A stretch of DNA of 64,000 bases from Drosophila miranda (Eukaryota > Arthropoda > Insecta > Diptera > Drosophilidae): NCBI RefSeq assembly GCF_003369915.1, contig NC_046674.1, forward strand, positions 1,488,001 to 1,552,000, read 5' to 3'. Under the pieces are notes generated by a model. It did no database searches. It was given only the letters and a program-made list of their open reading frames with translations, and was not told where the DNA came from. Made by a program: the position numbers and the translations under genes. Shown here piece after piece: positions 1 through 12,580 of this stretch. Position 1 is the stretch's first letter; every line of letters begins with the position of its first letter.

Positions 1-898
1 CAACAGGCGCCGCCAGTCCATGCCTGTGGGCGGCGATGCCACCATCTGGGGCATCCTGTCGTTGGTGCAGCAGGAGCTGGAGGAGAAGCTGCAGATGAAG
101 AAGATGCTGGGCAGCTGCCGGCGGTTCCCCTCGCCCATGGCCCTCATGGACAGCGATCGGATGGCGGACGGGCAGCTCCAGGAGCTCGAGCTGGTGCGGG
201 ACGTGCTGTGTGGCACGGATGAGGTCAGGCCCGAGAAAAAGCACCAGCCAGAGCCCGTCGTCGTGGAGCTGCAGAATAAACCCCTGGCATATCGCCCCAA
301 GGCTGAGATCAAATGGCGGCCACTAACACTGCCAGAGTCCTTGAAGCGCTACTTGGCGAACGAGCCGAAGCCCAGCAGGGAGGACATGCAGCAGCCGAAG
401 GCGGAACCCACGACGCCCCGCTTCAGTCCCAGTGATCCTCCCGAGGAGAGCCACAGGCGAGCAGAGGCTCTGCCTGGCTTGCTGGAGAAGTTCAACCAGA
501 TGGGGAGGTGCAACCGGATGGGGCTGCTGGTGCCGGCCAATGCCTTGCTGCAGCTCGCCGAGGAGCTGTCGCAGAACGCCACCTGGACTGCACCCGAAAC
601 GAGCCCCGTGGCGGAAAGAGGCATGCCCCAGGGTCGCCGCCCCCGCATCGCCCACCGCATCACCGAGGACCCTGACTACGCGCAGTACGATCCCCTGCTG
701 CTCTACGTGAACGAGAAGTTCCACCTGGACGCCAGGTCCGCGATGGACGTCTCCGCTCGAGCCGAGGACACCCCTACCAGCTTTTACAGCGCCTTGGATG
801 TGTCCGAGCCGGAGTCGGAGACGGAGACGGAGACGGAAGCCCTTGGATATTGCCCGGTGTGCAACAAGCGGCATCTGCGTGTGCCGCCGACATTCTGA
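1..898 (+). CDS. 3' end of an unrecognised protein-coding gene (partial)
   Basis: The frame is open from the first base of the window to a TGA at 896-898. The first in-window Met codon is at 20, but codons upstream of it stay open, so this is probably the last coding exon of a gene that starts outside the window. The visible protein is about 298 residues, rich in Pro, Glu and Arg, with no transmembrane segment. It ends in an acidic Glu/Thr run followed by a short Cys-x-x-Cys-Asn-Lys-Arg-His motif that could be half of a zinc-binding site. Codon use is strongly GC-biased at third positions, as in the known genes here. An ATTAAA at 928-933 could be its polyadenylation signal. I do not recognise the family. 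Its relation to ko, about 7.6 kb downstream on the same strand, is unknown; the in-frame stop argues that it is a separate gene. Confidence 0.7.
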   Translation, partial: NRRRQSMPVGGDATIWGILSLVQQELEEKLQMKKMLGSCRRFPSPMALMDSDRMADGQLQELELVRDVLCGTDEVRPEKKHQPEPVVVELQNKPLAYRPKAEIKWRPLTLPESLKRYLANEPKPSREDMQQPKAEPTTPRFSPSDPPEESHRRAEALPGLLEKFNQMGRCNRMGLLVPANALLQLAEELSQNATWTAPETSPVAERGMPQGRRPRIAHRITEDPDYAQYDPLLLYVNEKFHLDARSAMDVSARAEDTPTSFYSALDVSEPESETETETEALGYCPVCNKRHLRVPPTF

Positions 899-1092
899 GC
901 CCCCCCGCCCACAGGCTACGAGGTGAAATTAAAGCAAAGGTGCAGGTAGCCTCTCATCTATGGGGTCCCCGCCCCCGCCACCGCCACCGCCACCGCCCCC
1001 GCACTGCACCTCATCAAATATTGATGCCTGCCGCTGTCTGGGTCCGCGGTGCCTCGTTAGCTGTCAATTAAGTGGACACCTGTGCAGTTAAT

Positions 1093-1135
1093 GCAATGCT
1101 GCCACCGCCACTGCCACTGCCACTGCCACTGCCAC
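1093..1135. repeat. CCACTG-type hexanucleotide repeat
   Basis: Short tandem array of GCCACT/GCCACC units, about six copies, in noncoding DNA. Confidence 0.85.
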
Positions 1136-2575
1136 ACTGGGTACATGTCCTCCCCTCCATCCGCAATTCCCATTCCCCATTTCACACTTTCACAGTCCTG
1201 TTCCGAGGCTGTGGCCAAAAAATCGCCGCAGCTCTGCTGCGATTTGATAAATGGACAGCCCGGCCGGCCGGCACAGAGATCGCAGTCGTAGTCGTCGGCC
1301 TTTGGCGAACTCTGTTTCGGGAATTAATAAGTTTCGATTTGTGGCTGCCACTCGTGGCCATATATAATCCGTGGCGGCCACAAGGGGGCGCTCCATTTGG
1401 CCTTTGTCGGCTGTGGCATGGCATTCATTCAATTGAGGAAATATTGCTGCTGTCTGCCCAAACAAAGAGGCGCACTCAAACACCGCACGGGGGCACAGAC
1501 GGCAGTGTAGTGGAGTGGAGTGTTGCAACTGTGTGTGGCAGGCAGAATCCGCTGCACTGCATGTTTGCTAATTAACATCTGCAATGGCGTAGAACCCATT
1601 AACTATTAATTACCATAAACATGACAATTCCATCCGCAAACAAGAGGCGGCCAGGCCTCGTGGGACACACACACACACACACATGTACATGCGAGCATGT
1701 TTGCAGTGGATGCCACATTCTGCACTCGGAATGCATTTTGGACACTCCAATATGCCGCAATTTTCCATGAAACGCAAAAATCGCCTGAAATACAGCTTTA
1801 ACTGCTTGCAAGCCGCTGGTAAGCAGTTGAACTACTTTGTAGCTGCATATGTTGCTAGACAATGTGTCCAGGAATTGCATGAAATGTTTCAAGCTCCTGC
1901 CAATCCACACACATTTTGGCAACAGGCGTACAGCAAGATGTTGCTAAACATCACAACAAATAAAAACCCACCAAGCGGGCGAGCGAGAAGAAATATTCAT
2001 GGTCCTTGGTTACAGGCCATAAAATGCTTTGGATTCTTGAATTTTTGCAGCTTTAATTGCAATTTAAAAATAAAAATACCCCCCTCTTCTTTGGCCAAAT
2101 CAAAAACAAACGGTACAAAAAGGACATTAAATTAAATGTATTTTTATTGACTGGCGGCAGGTTGTTATTTACGAATTAAAATTTAATCGTTAGAGGGGGT
2201 AAACAACGTCACTTAACAAGCAGTCCCAAAAACAGGATCTTGAACTGCCTTTCAGCCCCAGCAAGCAGTTCGCAAAGCAGGGCACAAGAATGTTGCTAGC
2301 CCAGCACCGGCACCGGCACCGGCACCGGCAACAAATGCCAAAGTAAACCGAAGAAAAGTGGGGAAATAAAAGCAGCAATAACTATGGCAATGGCAATAAC
2401 TATTGCAATAACAATAGCAACAAAAGAAGTAACAAAATAAATAACACATTGCATGGAAAACAATCAATCAGGCGGCAATTTCTCGCTCAATTAGACAACA
2501 AACATGCCAAATAAGCAACAAAAACAACAAATGAAACGAAAGAAACTGAAGAGCAAATTAAATTCAGTTTCGTGT

Positions 2576-2760
2576 TAAAGAGCCAAGTGGTGTGGAGGGG
2601 GAGTGCAGTGTACAGTGTGCAGTGGGGAGGGGGCAGTGGGGAGTGAAGATTGCCCCTGCTGCCAATTTGACAACGGAATATCACTAAAGTGAAGGAAGCA
2701 AGCAGTGGAGTGGGCTGGAGTGGAGTGTGGAGTGTGGAGTGGAGTGGAGTGGTGGGAAAC
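2576..2760. repeat. GTGGA-rich degenerate repeat
   Basis: Purine-rich tract made of interrupted GTGGAG/TGGAG units on the + strand, about 185 bp. Noncoding. Confidence 0.6.
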
Positions 2761-3453
2761 AGAGAAGGCAGTGAAGAAACAGACAAATGGCAAATGCAAA
2801 ATAGCTGGAAAGCGAGAAAATTATACAGTTCCCAGTTGGAAAAGAGAGACAGAGAGAGAGAGAGAGAGTGCTGTCGGTCTGATTGCCGAGTGAAAAATAA
2901 AGAGCCGCAAATCAATTTCATCACGATTTCTCGTCGATCGCCCGTCGTCCACCGGAGATGTTGCTGAAAGTGAAATGTGGCCATGACAGTGCCGCGGCTC
3001 CCGGCTCTGCCAAGCCGTCCGTCTGATAATTGTAACTTAATATTCGAAGCCATTAACAAATCGCTAATCTGTAGAAATCAGCCACATCAGCGACAGAGCG
3101 GCCCGAAGCCCAGCAGCATGCTGTGCATGTGTCCGAGACACATGCTGCCACACACGCATATGAGTCCCAGACACATGCTGCTCTTCAAAGGTACTGCAAA
3201 GCAGTGAAGCATTCTGCCGTTAGAAGTTTCGTGGCAATTTCTGGAAGAAGGTCAACAAACTGGCTCTCCCCGGCGCAGTGTGTGTGTGGGGGGTGTGGGG
3301 GGGTGTGGGAGGTGGAAATTCTTCAAAGCGTAACCAAGTTCGCAAAAAGAAAATACAGAAGAAAGATCAAAAGGCAAGAGTCACTGTCATTGAGGTATGT
3401 CTGTCTTTGCAAGTTCATCTTCTCAATCGCATGGTCGCTTGAGCACAAACATC

Positions 3454-3454
<1 letters not shown>

Positions 3455-3483
<29 letters not shown>
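3455..3483. repeat. Poly-C homopolymer (29 C)
   Basis: An uninterrupted run of 29 cytosines. Other long C/G runs occur at 6134-6152, 7276-7294, 28730-28750 and 30834-30873. Confidence 0.95.
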
Positions 3484-3484
<1 letters not shown>

Positions 3485-4726
3485 ACCACCCATCAAAAGA
3501 GCGTTACCAAAGCGATTATTGTAATTCTATTGTTCTCCTTCTCCGCTCCAAGCAGCGTTCCTTCGTTCCCTTTCGTCATCTTCTGGCTGGTCACACTGAT
3601 TACTCCTCCCCCCTCCCCCTCCCCCTCCCCCAACCCCGTAATGAGGTCAACCCCACTTTGATTTAAAGTTTTTTGGTTACGCTCCGCAGATTTTTCGCTC
3701 ATTTCGATGGGAAAGTGTTCCGTTCTCACTGGAAAGAGGAGCGGAAAGAGTCTTTCAGCGCCATTGTGGGAGACGGAGAGTAATCAGAGGAAAAGACACG
3801 AGTGCAGGGCTAATACGCACCAAAAATGGCAGACCATTTGGCCAAAAAGGCGACACGATTCCAGGCCCATTCCCATCGTCAAGGGGCTGGAAGGGGCTGG
3901 AAGGGGCTGGAAGGGGATGGGGCATGGGTCCGCTAACCCCAAACTCATTGACCTTTAACACAGCCGAGGCAGCCAAAAAGTGTCGCCGCTGCCATACCCC
4001 TGGCCAGAAGGGTATCACGGTTTTGGGTGGACTTGAGGCAGGATGCCAGCCTCCCCAGAAGGCACAGGGTATGGCCCGCCTCGTTTCGGCTGCTCCACTG
4101 TCCGACTGTCCGACTCTCTTGGCTTTGCTGGCATTTTGTTGGTGTTGCAACCACGTAAATGTCAATTTGCATTTCGTTTGCTGTGCCACCGAACCGCCGT
4201 CGCGTCGTGAGGCGTTGCATAAACAGCAGCAGCGCAGCAGCACTCGGGGGTGGGGCACCTCCGCGAGAGGGAGACCTTGTTTTCAATTTGCTGCTGATCT
4301 GCAAAATATTTTTATTAACAGACGGAAACAATTAGCGTCGCCGGCCCCCGACGCAAACGCAGCGACAGGCGTATCTGTTTTCCTGCCACTGCCACTGCCA
4401 CAGCCACAGCGACTGCGTGGCCTTTGCCTCCTGCCTCCTGCTCCCTGCCTCCTGCCTCCTGATGGAGCCCCAAAGAGAAAAGAAAAAACTTAAATGGGAA
4501 ATTGAAAACGCGCAGAAAACGTTTCAGACACAAAATCGTGATTGCCTTCGTTTTGGCCGCTAGACATTTTTGTTGTTGTTGTGCTCTACATGGCAGGGGG
4601 TTGGGAGGGCAGGGGGGGAGGGCAGGAGGGGGGCAGGGGGGGCGGTTGACTTCTTATGTAAAATGGCATTCCAGGGAAAGCTGCAAATGTGGCAGGATCG
4701 ATCGGGAAAGAGCAGCTCGCTGTGCC

Positions 4727-4727
4727 A

Positions 4728-4754
<27 letters not shown>
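4727..4754. repeat. (AG)n microsatellite
   Basis: Dinucleotide AG array of about 13 units followed by G-rich sequence. Such arrays can bind GAGA factor in flies; no evidence of function beyond the repeat itself. Confidence 0.85.
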
Positions 4755-4758
<4 letters not shown>

Positions 4759-6133
4759 ATGGAGAATCCTCCTCAGAACGAAGCCCCCGACTGTGGGGGG
4801 GAGGGGGGGGGGGGCCTCTAATGGCCAGAGTGAAAATGAAAACGAAAGCCCAAAGATGACAAACTTCTGCCATAAGCTGGTAAAACTTTCAGCTATTTCG
4901 AGGCTCCTCATCTGCATCTCCCCCCCCCCCCTTCCCCACCCACGGAGAAGGGGGAGAAGCGAGGCCTGTAAATGATAATAAATATGGAAAAGACGTGAAA
5001 ACGATTGCCGCGATTTTCCCACCAACGCTTTAGATGGTGTCCGTCCACTCCGTCCTCTCCGCCCCTCCGTCCTCTCCGCCCCGCAGTCCCCTCCGTCCTC
5101 TCCGTCCTCTCCGTCCCCTCTGCCCCGCCTCCTTCTGGCCATCCATCCGTCTTAAGTAGAGTGAAAGTGTTGCGTTTTGGTTTTCAAAAAAAGCACCGAG
5201 CTTTAGTTTTGTGTTATTGTTGTTTTTGTTGCTTTTGTTGCTTTTGTTGCCCGCCGGACACATATCCTTGTGTTCAATCAAACCCAAAAGCGACGTCAAC
5301 GCGCCACGGACTCTCGTGGAGCTCTCTCGGATTTCGCAAGAGGGGGGCGGGGGAGGGGGTGGGGGTGGAGGGGGGCCTGGCGTCGGAGTCAAGTGTTTTG
5401 TAGCTTGAAGGTTGTTGTGTTGTTGCCTCCCACTGGAAGGCAAAAGACACAGACCGATCCCCATGCCCCTCCCCCCTCCCCCCCCTCTGCGCAACATGCG
5501 GCAAACATTTTTAGCGCTTGTAGTTGCCATGAATTTTTATGCAAATGAAAAATGTTTCTTGCGATTTCCCCCCCTACCCTGCCCCTCCCCCCGTGCCCCC
5601 AGCCGCTGCTGATCCGCCGCTGTGGCCATTACTGTGATGCAATTGCCGCAAGTAACAATAATCTTGATGTATGATTTTTTTTTTCTCTTTAGTCTTTAGT
5701 CTTTCCCCCCCCCCCCTGTGCCTCCCCCGTGCCTCCCCCCGTGCCTCCTCCCGTCTCTTAGAAAACGTTCAAAAATAAAAAAAGAGGAAATCTTGTGCGC
5801 CTATCGTGTTGTTGGCACATTTTCGCGTTGCCCCCCCCAACCCCTCCCCCCTCCTCCTCTGTGTTTATGTTTTCGCGTTTGATCTCATAACCGCCAGCGA
5901 TGCAACAACAACAACAACAATGGAGCTAAACGCGGAGCATCATAAACTTTTAACGCTGTCCATTTCGAAATAATCAATAATTTTTTGGCCATCGAAGGCA
6001 ATTTATTATTGGTTTTTTTTTTTTTGTGGTGTTTTTTTGTCGCTTTTTCGGGGGAGGCTTTGCCTCGCAGCCAATGGGAACGAGAGGAGCAAATAAATTA
6101 ACACTTCCTTAAACGATAAACACTAAGAGTGGA

Positions 6134-6180
6134 CCCCCCCCCCCCCCCCCCCTTACCCCCCCCCCCCACCCCACCCCCCC
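6134..6180. repeat. C-rich tract
   Basis: A run of 19 C, then TTA, then further C runs broken by single A residues to 6180. Confidence 0.9.
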
Positions 6181-8534
6181 GCACTTGGGGGCGAGAGAAA
6201 TGCATTTGGAAATCGAAACGAAATCCGAATAATCGCCGAATGCCGACTATTTTGTTGTGGGGGCGTCACGACGTTTGCTTTTCGTTTCGTTTATTAATTT
6301 TAATTGCGACGGGGTGGCAACGCCCGCAGGCTAACGGGAACAAATTGCACTCGCAGGAGGAGGAGGAGTGCAGGAGGGGGGCGGGAGGAGTGCAGGTAAC
6401 AAGAAAGAGAGTGGGCAGAGCCTTGATCTTGCCCCAGCCCCAGCCCCCGCATGCAGCCTTCGATGCAGATCTTCAGAGATGTGGGATTCATTGAAAAACG
6501 TCATTTAATACGGACCAAATCTCCCTTTAATTTGGTTTCTTTCGGTTTTGGAACACATTTGGGGGCTGAACGAGCCAAATATGAAAAATGACGCTCATCC
6601 GAAAGTGATGATCGGTGCTTTAGACAAGGAATGTTACCACTTTCATGGGCTCAAATTCAAACATGACTCAGATGGAATGTGTAGCGCATCAGAGAGAGAG
6701 GGCATGATTATTCCACACCATCCTATCCTCTATAGGCCGAAGGGATAGGATGCACTCGCAGCTAGGCCGATGATCAGTGAGTGTCGGAATGCCACCACAA
6801 ATGGGGGGAAAACGTACAGCAAACTATGAAAAAATAAAACTGCACAAAAAGTGTGTAGATGGCTTTGGAAATATGTAGTTTTTTGCATTGTTTGAGCTTC
6901 AAGAACTTCTCCACAGATGCGTTCGCCGCCTCTGAATCTCTATATCTGTGACCTTCCCCACAGGCCCAAGCCATGCCTTTGCGGCATGTATGCGGGGGCG
7001 TTCAGTGGCAGTGGCATGTCATCGATGGGTCCGGTCGGTTGCCCCATCATCGGTTTACGACGCCCGCCATCTGCTTGCCCCCGAAAAGCGATGAAGTGCT
7101 GAGGGCACTCCCTCCACGAGGAGCAGGCGTCGTAAAATATATGTAGACCATCCGCATGGATATTTGTTTGTTTTCGCTGTGCGGCCCTGCCTGTTTGTCC
7201 AGGCCCCAAATTTGGCTACTGCTTGGCCCAAAAATTTATGATCCAGGGCGTTGCTGGCAAATGGCAACGAGAGGAGTGGGGGGGGGGGGGGGGGGATGTG
7301 TGTGCCACGGATTATCATCACCGAAAGGCAAATATCGCAGATGAAGAGAGAGAGAGCGTGCGGCAGTGCATCCAAGTGGCAGACAACAAATGGTTGCACT
7401 TGCAGATGGAGATTGAGTGCGATTCCCCCCGCCGCCCCCCAAAGATTAATCGCTGGACAAATTTGCGATGTGAAAGTGCGAGAGGGGCAGAGAGAGGGAG
7501 AGAGGGAGGGAGCGAGGAAGTGGCAGCTGGAGAGAGGGGAAAGGCGGATTTGTGGCGACTGTTGTTGCAAGCTGTCTGGCTGGCTGGCCCGTCGCCTATC
7601 TGCCACTAATTGTCCTTGACGATGGAGCATCCCACATGGCATTTTGTCTTTGGCGATTGCTGGCGCAAATTGCTGCCGGGTAGTGCCACAAGGGGCACAC
7701 ACCAGGCGCAAGCTGCAAGCTGCAGGCAACGGAAAGTGAAAACTTGAAAAATTGATTATGCAACGTGCCGCAAGGACGTTTGTGGCCAAGAGGCACAGCC
7801 AGTGCCTCAGCCTGGGCAACCGGAGGTCGTCACATACTTGGTCTGATTTTGCAGCCATCCCATCCCCCCCCCCCTTCCCCCGCCCTCGTTTATTGCAATT
7901 TTGAGGCATGCCACACACACACACGCTGCCTCGGGGGCGTTGCTGGTGTCGCTTCTCCCATGTCACTTGTTTCTGCCCATTTATTTAGAGGTGGCGTCTC
8001 TGGCGGGGGCGCGCTTTTAATTTGCGGCAAAGAGGCGGCATGCCACTGCGCCGCGCCTCTGATGACGGGGGGGAGGGAGTGCCAGAACAGATCTCGGGCT
8101 GTAGAGTATTCCCTTCTTCGGTTACGCCGTGTTAGCGATGCCTCTGGCCATATAAGCAGCAGGAGGAGGAGGATGAGGAGGAGGAGGAGGTGCAGGGAAT
8201 CGATGCGGCATGACCTCCTACGAGACAGAGACGGAGAGAGAGCGTGAGCGTGAGAGGTCACTGACGATGCTGATGATCTTGATTCGGTTTAATTACCCCG
8301 GCCATTCGATTTGTGGCCAAAATGCCAAGCGAGCCAAGGCAAACCGAGGGGCAGTCTCCCCCCTGGTGGCCACCCAAAATGCCCGCGAGTTTCGTTGCAA
8401 AAATGCGAGCAAGTTGTGATGCCCCAAAATGGGGCGTAGCTGGTTTGTGGCAGCGATGATTAGCCTTATTCGTAGCATGACCATCAAAAACTCACTGTGC
8501 CCCCCACCCCCTTCCACCCATTCGCTCGTTGCAG

Positions 8535-10884
8535 GCGACATTGACGATTGCATTGTGACGCCAACGGTTCAGGGACAGTTCACGCCGCTGCCGGAGGCGC
8601 TCTGCGACGTGATCATGGACCTCACCGCCGAGGGACAGTCGGCCACCGTGGAGCATGTGCGCGGCAAGCTGGGCGCCCGCTTCCCCCACATGACGACCCC
8701 CGCCACGGAGGTGATCTACGACACGCTGGCCCAGCTGATGCAGGAGCAGAAGATCTACCAGACGTCGAAGGGATACTTTATCTTTACGCCAGAGTGAGTG
8801 TGCCCCTTGACCCGATATATCCTTGGGCTCCATAACCATAACCCCCGTGGCTCCCCCGCAGACGACGCCGCAGTCGGTCGCGACCGCGAAGCAATCACCA
8901 TCAGATGAACGGGGGCCTGGCCTACGCCCAGCTGGAGGAGGAGGAGCAGCAGCACAGCGACGATGTGGTGCCCCAAGAGGCACGCACCATGCTCATGTCC
9001 AACTCGGAGGCCCTGCACTCGCTGTACGGCGAGATATCCACGGAGCGGGACGGCGACCTCACCCACCAGTGCATCCAAACGAATCTGGCGGATGTGATCT
9101 GCGGAGGTGAGTCGACACAACGCTGAATCAATCGCCAGTCAATCCATCAATCAATCAACCAATCCATCAACAGGCAACCCCAACGACAAGATCATTTACC
9201 CAAGGGCGGCCAAGCGACGCAGCGCCTCGTTTCCGACGCCACGCAGCTTGGAGCGGCGGCACAGTTTGCGGCTCTTTGGATCATCGAAGCGCCTGCAACG
9301 CTGCGCCTCCACCCGGAGTCTGTCCAAGACGTACGCCCAGACGCTGAACACCACGGACAGCAGCAGCTCGGAATACCAAAGCACAGATTCGTCATCACCC
9401 AGTAAGTGGAAGATCCTCAGCCGTCCCCTGGACGATCCAAACTAATCCGATTTATGACTTGTGATTCCACAGAAAAAGGATCTTTGCTCTCACGCCTGTT
9501 CCGACGCAGTGGCAGAGCCAAGCAGCGCCAGATCGAGACATATTCCGCACAGTTCCCGCCCGCAGAGTGGTTCAACACGCGAGCCGTCCATCTGCACAGC
9601 GTGGGCACCCAAACGGCCGAGCATGTAAGCATTGCAAGCAATCACTTTCCAAGCCCATTCCCATTCTAAGCCCGTTCCCGTCTCCTGCAGGACATGCCTG
9701 TGGCCCACACCCTCTCCAATTCGACCTTCTACGACGGCTCGGAGCTGAGCCAGCGCTCGTCGACGCTGCCGCGTCGCCACCGCCGTCACATGTCCAGCGA
9801 ATCGACCTTCTTGATATCCTCGCGCGACTGCTCGCCCATCCGACGCCGTTCGCCGGTCTACTGCAGCGGCTCGCTACCTCGCTCCACGCAGTCCATACCA
9901 GCCACCACAGTCACGACGACAGCCGCCAAGATGAACCACTCCTCGGCCACGCTCTCGCGCCTGGGCCACCCGATGGGGCAAGGGCACGGGCACGGACAGG
10001 GGCACGGGCAGGGGCAAACGCCCCCAAAGACAGCACAAAAGTCGGTGATTGGGAAGCACATCTTTGAGAGCTCGCCCTCGCGCTCCGCCACACTGAAGGC
10101 GGCGGCGGCCAAGCGCCAGACGGACGGACTGATCATCAACAGCTGCACGGACAACAAGGCCACGTACAGGAGCCTGCAGAGCAGCGGCCCCTCCAGCCTG
10201 GAGTCGTGCAAGACGTCCTCGATGTTCGCGAGCGGCCCCTCGAGCATCGACAGCATCGGCAAGGTCTCGTTCAGCCAGAAGACCAGCGGCCATTCTAGTC
10301 TCGATTCGCAGTGTTCCACCAACACCGCCGTGGTGGCGCCCCCTTCAACGGGCAGCAGTGGCATCGGCGGCGGCGGCGGCAGTGGCAGCAGTGGCGGCAG
10401 CACGCGTTCCATTCTGCTGCTGAACGGTTCGCCGCGGGGCACGCCGCGTCACCAGGCGATGCGGGCCCGCGTGGCCGAGGCCCAGGCCCAGAGGCAGAGG
10501 GCCAGCACACCGAATCGCATCCTGGAGGAGCTCAGCTACCCCCACACCCACACGCACACCCACAACGGAGTGCCCAACTCGAGCAGCAACAACTCGATCA
10601 CGCTGCAGGTCACGACCACGTCGAGCGGGGGCGGCCAGAGCATACCCAGCACCAAGATCTTTGTGCAGAACTCGCCGGTGAGGAGCGTGATCACCCTGGA
10701 GAACGGCAAGATGCTGGAGAACTCGAATGTGTTCATCATCAACAACGAAACGATGACGAACGAGCGGGGGGAGATCATCAAGAAGACCCTCTCCAAGCAG
10801 ACCTCGTCCCCAGCTGCAGCGGCCGCTCCGGCGTCTGCTCCAGCGGCCACCTCCACGCCAGTCCGCCAGACAGCAGCCCAACAA

Positions 10885-10920
<36 letters not shown>

Positions 10921-11868
10921 TCTGTGTCCAACGAGCAGACCCTCAGCGAAACGGAGGCCAACTCGGAGACCTGTGACTCCATTTCGTTCATCAGCGAGAG
11001 CTGCTCGCCGGACAACACGTGCCCCGTCGACATGCCAGAGATCCCGGAGATCCCGATCTACGACGGCGGCAAGTACGCCAAGAACACCAACAATGATGCC
11101 ACAATGAACAACAGCCGGAAGCTCTGCCTCCAGCTGGCGAACGGGATTGCCTACAAGAACAATGTCCTGAAGAACGAGTCGCAGCCGAACTCGCCCAGTG
11201 CCGAGCAGCAGCAGCCCCTGAAGCTGGCGGCCCTGGCCAAGCAGGACTTCGAGATCGCCGGGTCCGTGGGCAATCTGCACTTTTACGAGAAGAGCTCCAA
11301 GGATCTGGGCCCGGCGCAGAGCAACCACAATCTGATGATGAACAGCAGCTCCGATCTGAAGCACCTCTGCTACGAGTCCGTCTGCCAGCTGCAGAAGGGT
11401 TCGATGAACGGCGACGAGATGGCGCTGGCCCACCTGCTGCGCAAGTCGAACAATCCGAATCCGGTGGGTAGCGAGCCCAATCTGGCGCAGAAGGATCTGG
11501 CCAACGACAAGGCCATGGACAAGGAGGGCATCGACCGGCGTCTCAGCCTGACCAAGGAGTCCCTGGAGCAGGGCATGGGCATGGGCATGGGAATGGGCAT
11601 GGGCAGTGTCTTGGCTGGCGGCAACGAGGAGCTCTACAACTTTCCCAGCCTCACCGACCTGTCGTTCAACTTTACGTCGCTGGCGGCACGCAAGATCCTG
11701 CAGGGCGTCAGCCTCAACAGCATCGACACCCTGGTGGAGCTGAACATGGCAGCGGCGGCGGCGGCGGCAGCGGCAGCCGCGAACAATTCAAAGGAGAAGC
11801 AGCAAAACAACCAAACAGCGGCGGCCGCAACGGCAGCTTCAGTCTGCACCGACTTCGGGATGGTCTAG
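8535..11868 (+). CDS. ko: knockout (Storkhead-box winged-helix protein), exons 2+ to stop
   Basis: Five exons join in frame: 8535-8793, 8862-9106, 9174-9401, 9473-9624 and 9691-11868, each with GT..AG borders, giving about 1,019 visible residues. The first exon encodes a winged-helix domain of the STOX1/Storkhead family, seen in its core (FTPLPEALCDVIMDL, then KIYQTSKGYFIFTPE). It is followed by a basic Arg/Ser stretch across the exon 1/2 junction. The rest is largely disordered: Ser-rich segments, a His-Thr repeat near 10543, 13 glutamines at 10879-10917, a Gly-Met repeat near 11572 and poly-Ala near 11748. Storkhead proteins are nuclear DNA-binding factors; fly ko is known from neuromuscular connectivity. 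The Met codon at 8429 lies before a strong acceptor and is probably intronic, so the true N-terminus is missing. Gene identity is from family recognition. Confidence 0.85.
10879..10917 (+). repeat. ko: Polyglutamine-coding CAA/CAG repeat in ko
   Basis: Three CAA and ten CAG codons in frame encode 13 consecutive Gln. Likely length-polymorphic. Confidence 0.9.
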
Positions 11869-12580
11869 ATGGGATGGGCCCCACGGCAGGGCAGAGCAGC
11901 CTCTTAGTATAATCAAACGAAAAATCTTAGCATCTACGAGATAGTAGGGATAGGAGGATAGGGAGATATCTCTGCACTTGGCATTTGGCATTTGGCAACT
12001 TTGTGTAATTTATTACGATTGATTTCCCCATTTGATAGCAGCAATTTGTAATGTATGTGTTTTTTTTTTTTTTGTAGGGTTTTATCGGATGCAACTTTTA
12101 TTTACAGTGCCAAAATACGTTTAGTTTAATTTTAATTCGCATTATTTCGTACTGCATATTCATGCATGCATGGAAGGACCGCCAAGCGGCTTCGGGGAGG
12201 CCCGATTCGTTATGTAAAGATATATAGTACGCGTACATACAAATATTTATGTATGTACGTACAGCAAATATTACGTTCGATGCTTTACGTTTTTTTTTTT
12301 TTTTTACATTTATTCAATGCAATTGTTTATAAATACTAACAACGCCCCAAATGCTATCCTATCTATACATATTATACGATATAACGTACATACATATACA
12401 CACACACACAGACACACACACGCATACACAAAACGAGAAACACAGAAATGTGTACTACGACCATAGAATTTAGCACTTAACGGAGATACAATAATTTTTT
12501 TGTACAAGGCCTTAATTAGTAAAGTCAGCAATAATACAACATAAGTTGAAATCACTAATAAAATAAACATATATTATAAA
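11869..12580 (+). other. ko: Probable ko 3' UTR with polyadenylation signals
   Basis: AT-rich sequence after the TAG at 11866-11868. Two overlapping AATAAA hexamers lie at 12557-12567, followed by a GT-rich stretch near 12585-12600, a normal cleavage context. A shorter form is possible, but no earlier AATAAA is as well placed. Confidence 0.6.

Larger units (their letters stand above)
899..8534. other. Noncoding, repeat-rich interval upstream of ko
   Basis: No convincing gene is visible over 7.6 kb. Open frames here are low-complexity readings of simple repeats. It contains CCACTG, GGCACC, GA, TG and GGA repeats and several long C or G homopolymers. A strong acceptor (pyrimidine run then GTTGCAG) ends the interval at 8534, so at least its 3' part is an intron of ko. 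The 5' exon or exons of ko were not located and may lie here or outside the window. Confidence 0.6.

Noticed and set aside
7055-7966. 303-codon - strand frame upstream of ko
   Set aside because: Crosses simple repeats and Pro/Ser runs, no homology, and lies in probable intron.
8429-8534. ATG at 8429 as the ko start
   Set aside because: A strong pyrimidine tract and GTTGCAG acceptor at 8534 show this is intron; the peptide before it does not resemble Storkhead N-termini.
10345-11433. 362-codon open frame antisense to ko
   Set aside because: Mirror of a GC-rich, repeat-containing coding exon; low-complexity Leu/Gly/Arg translation, no domain, no splice or start context.
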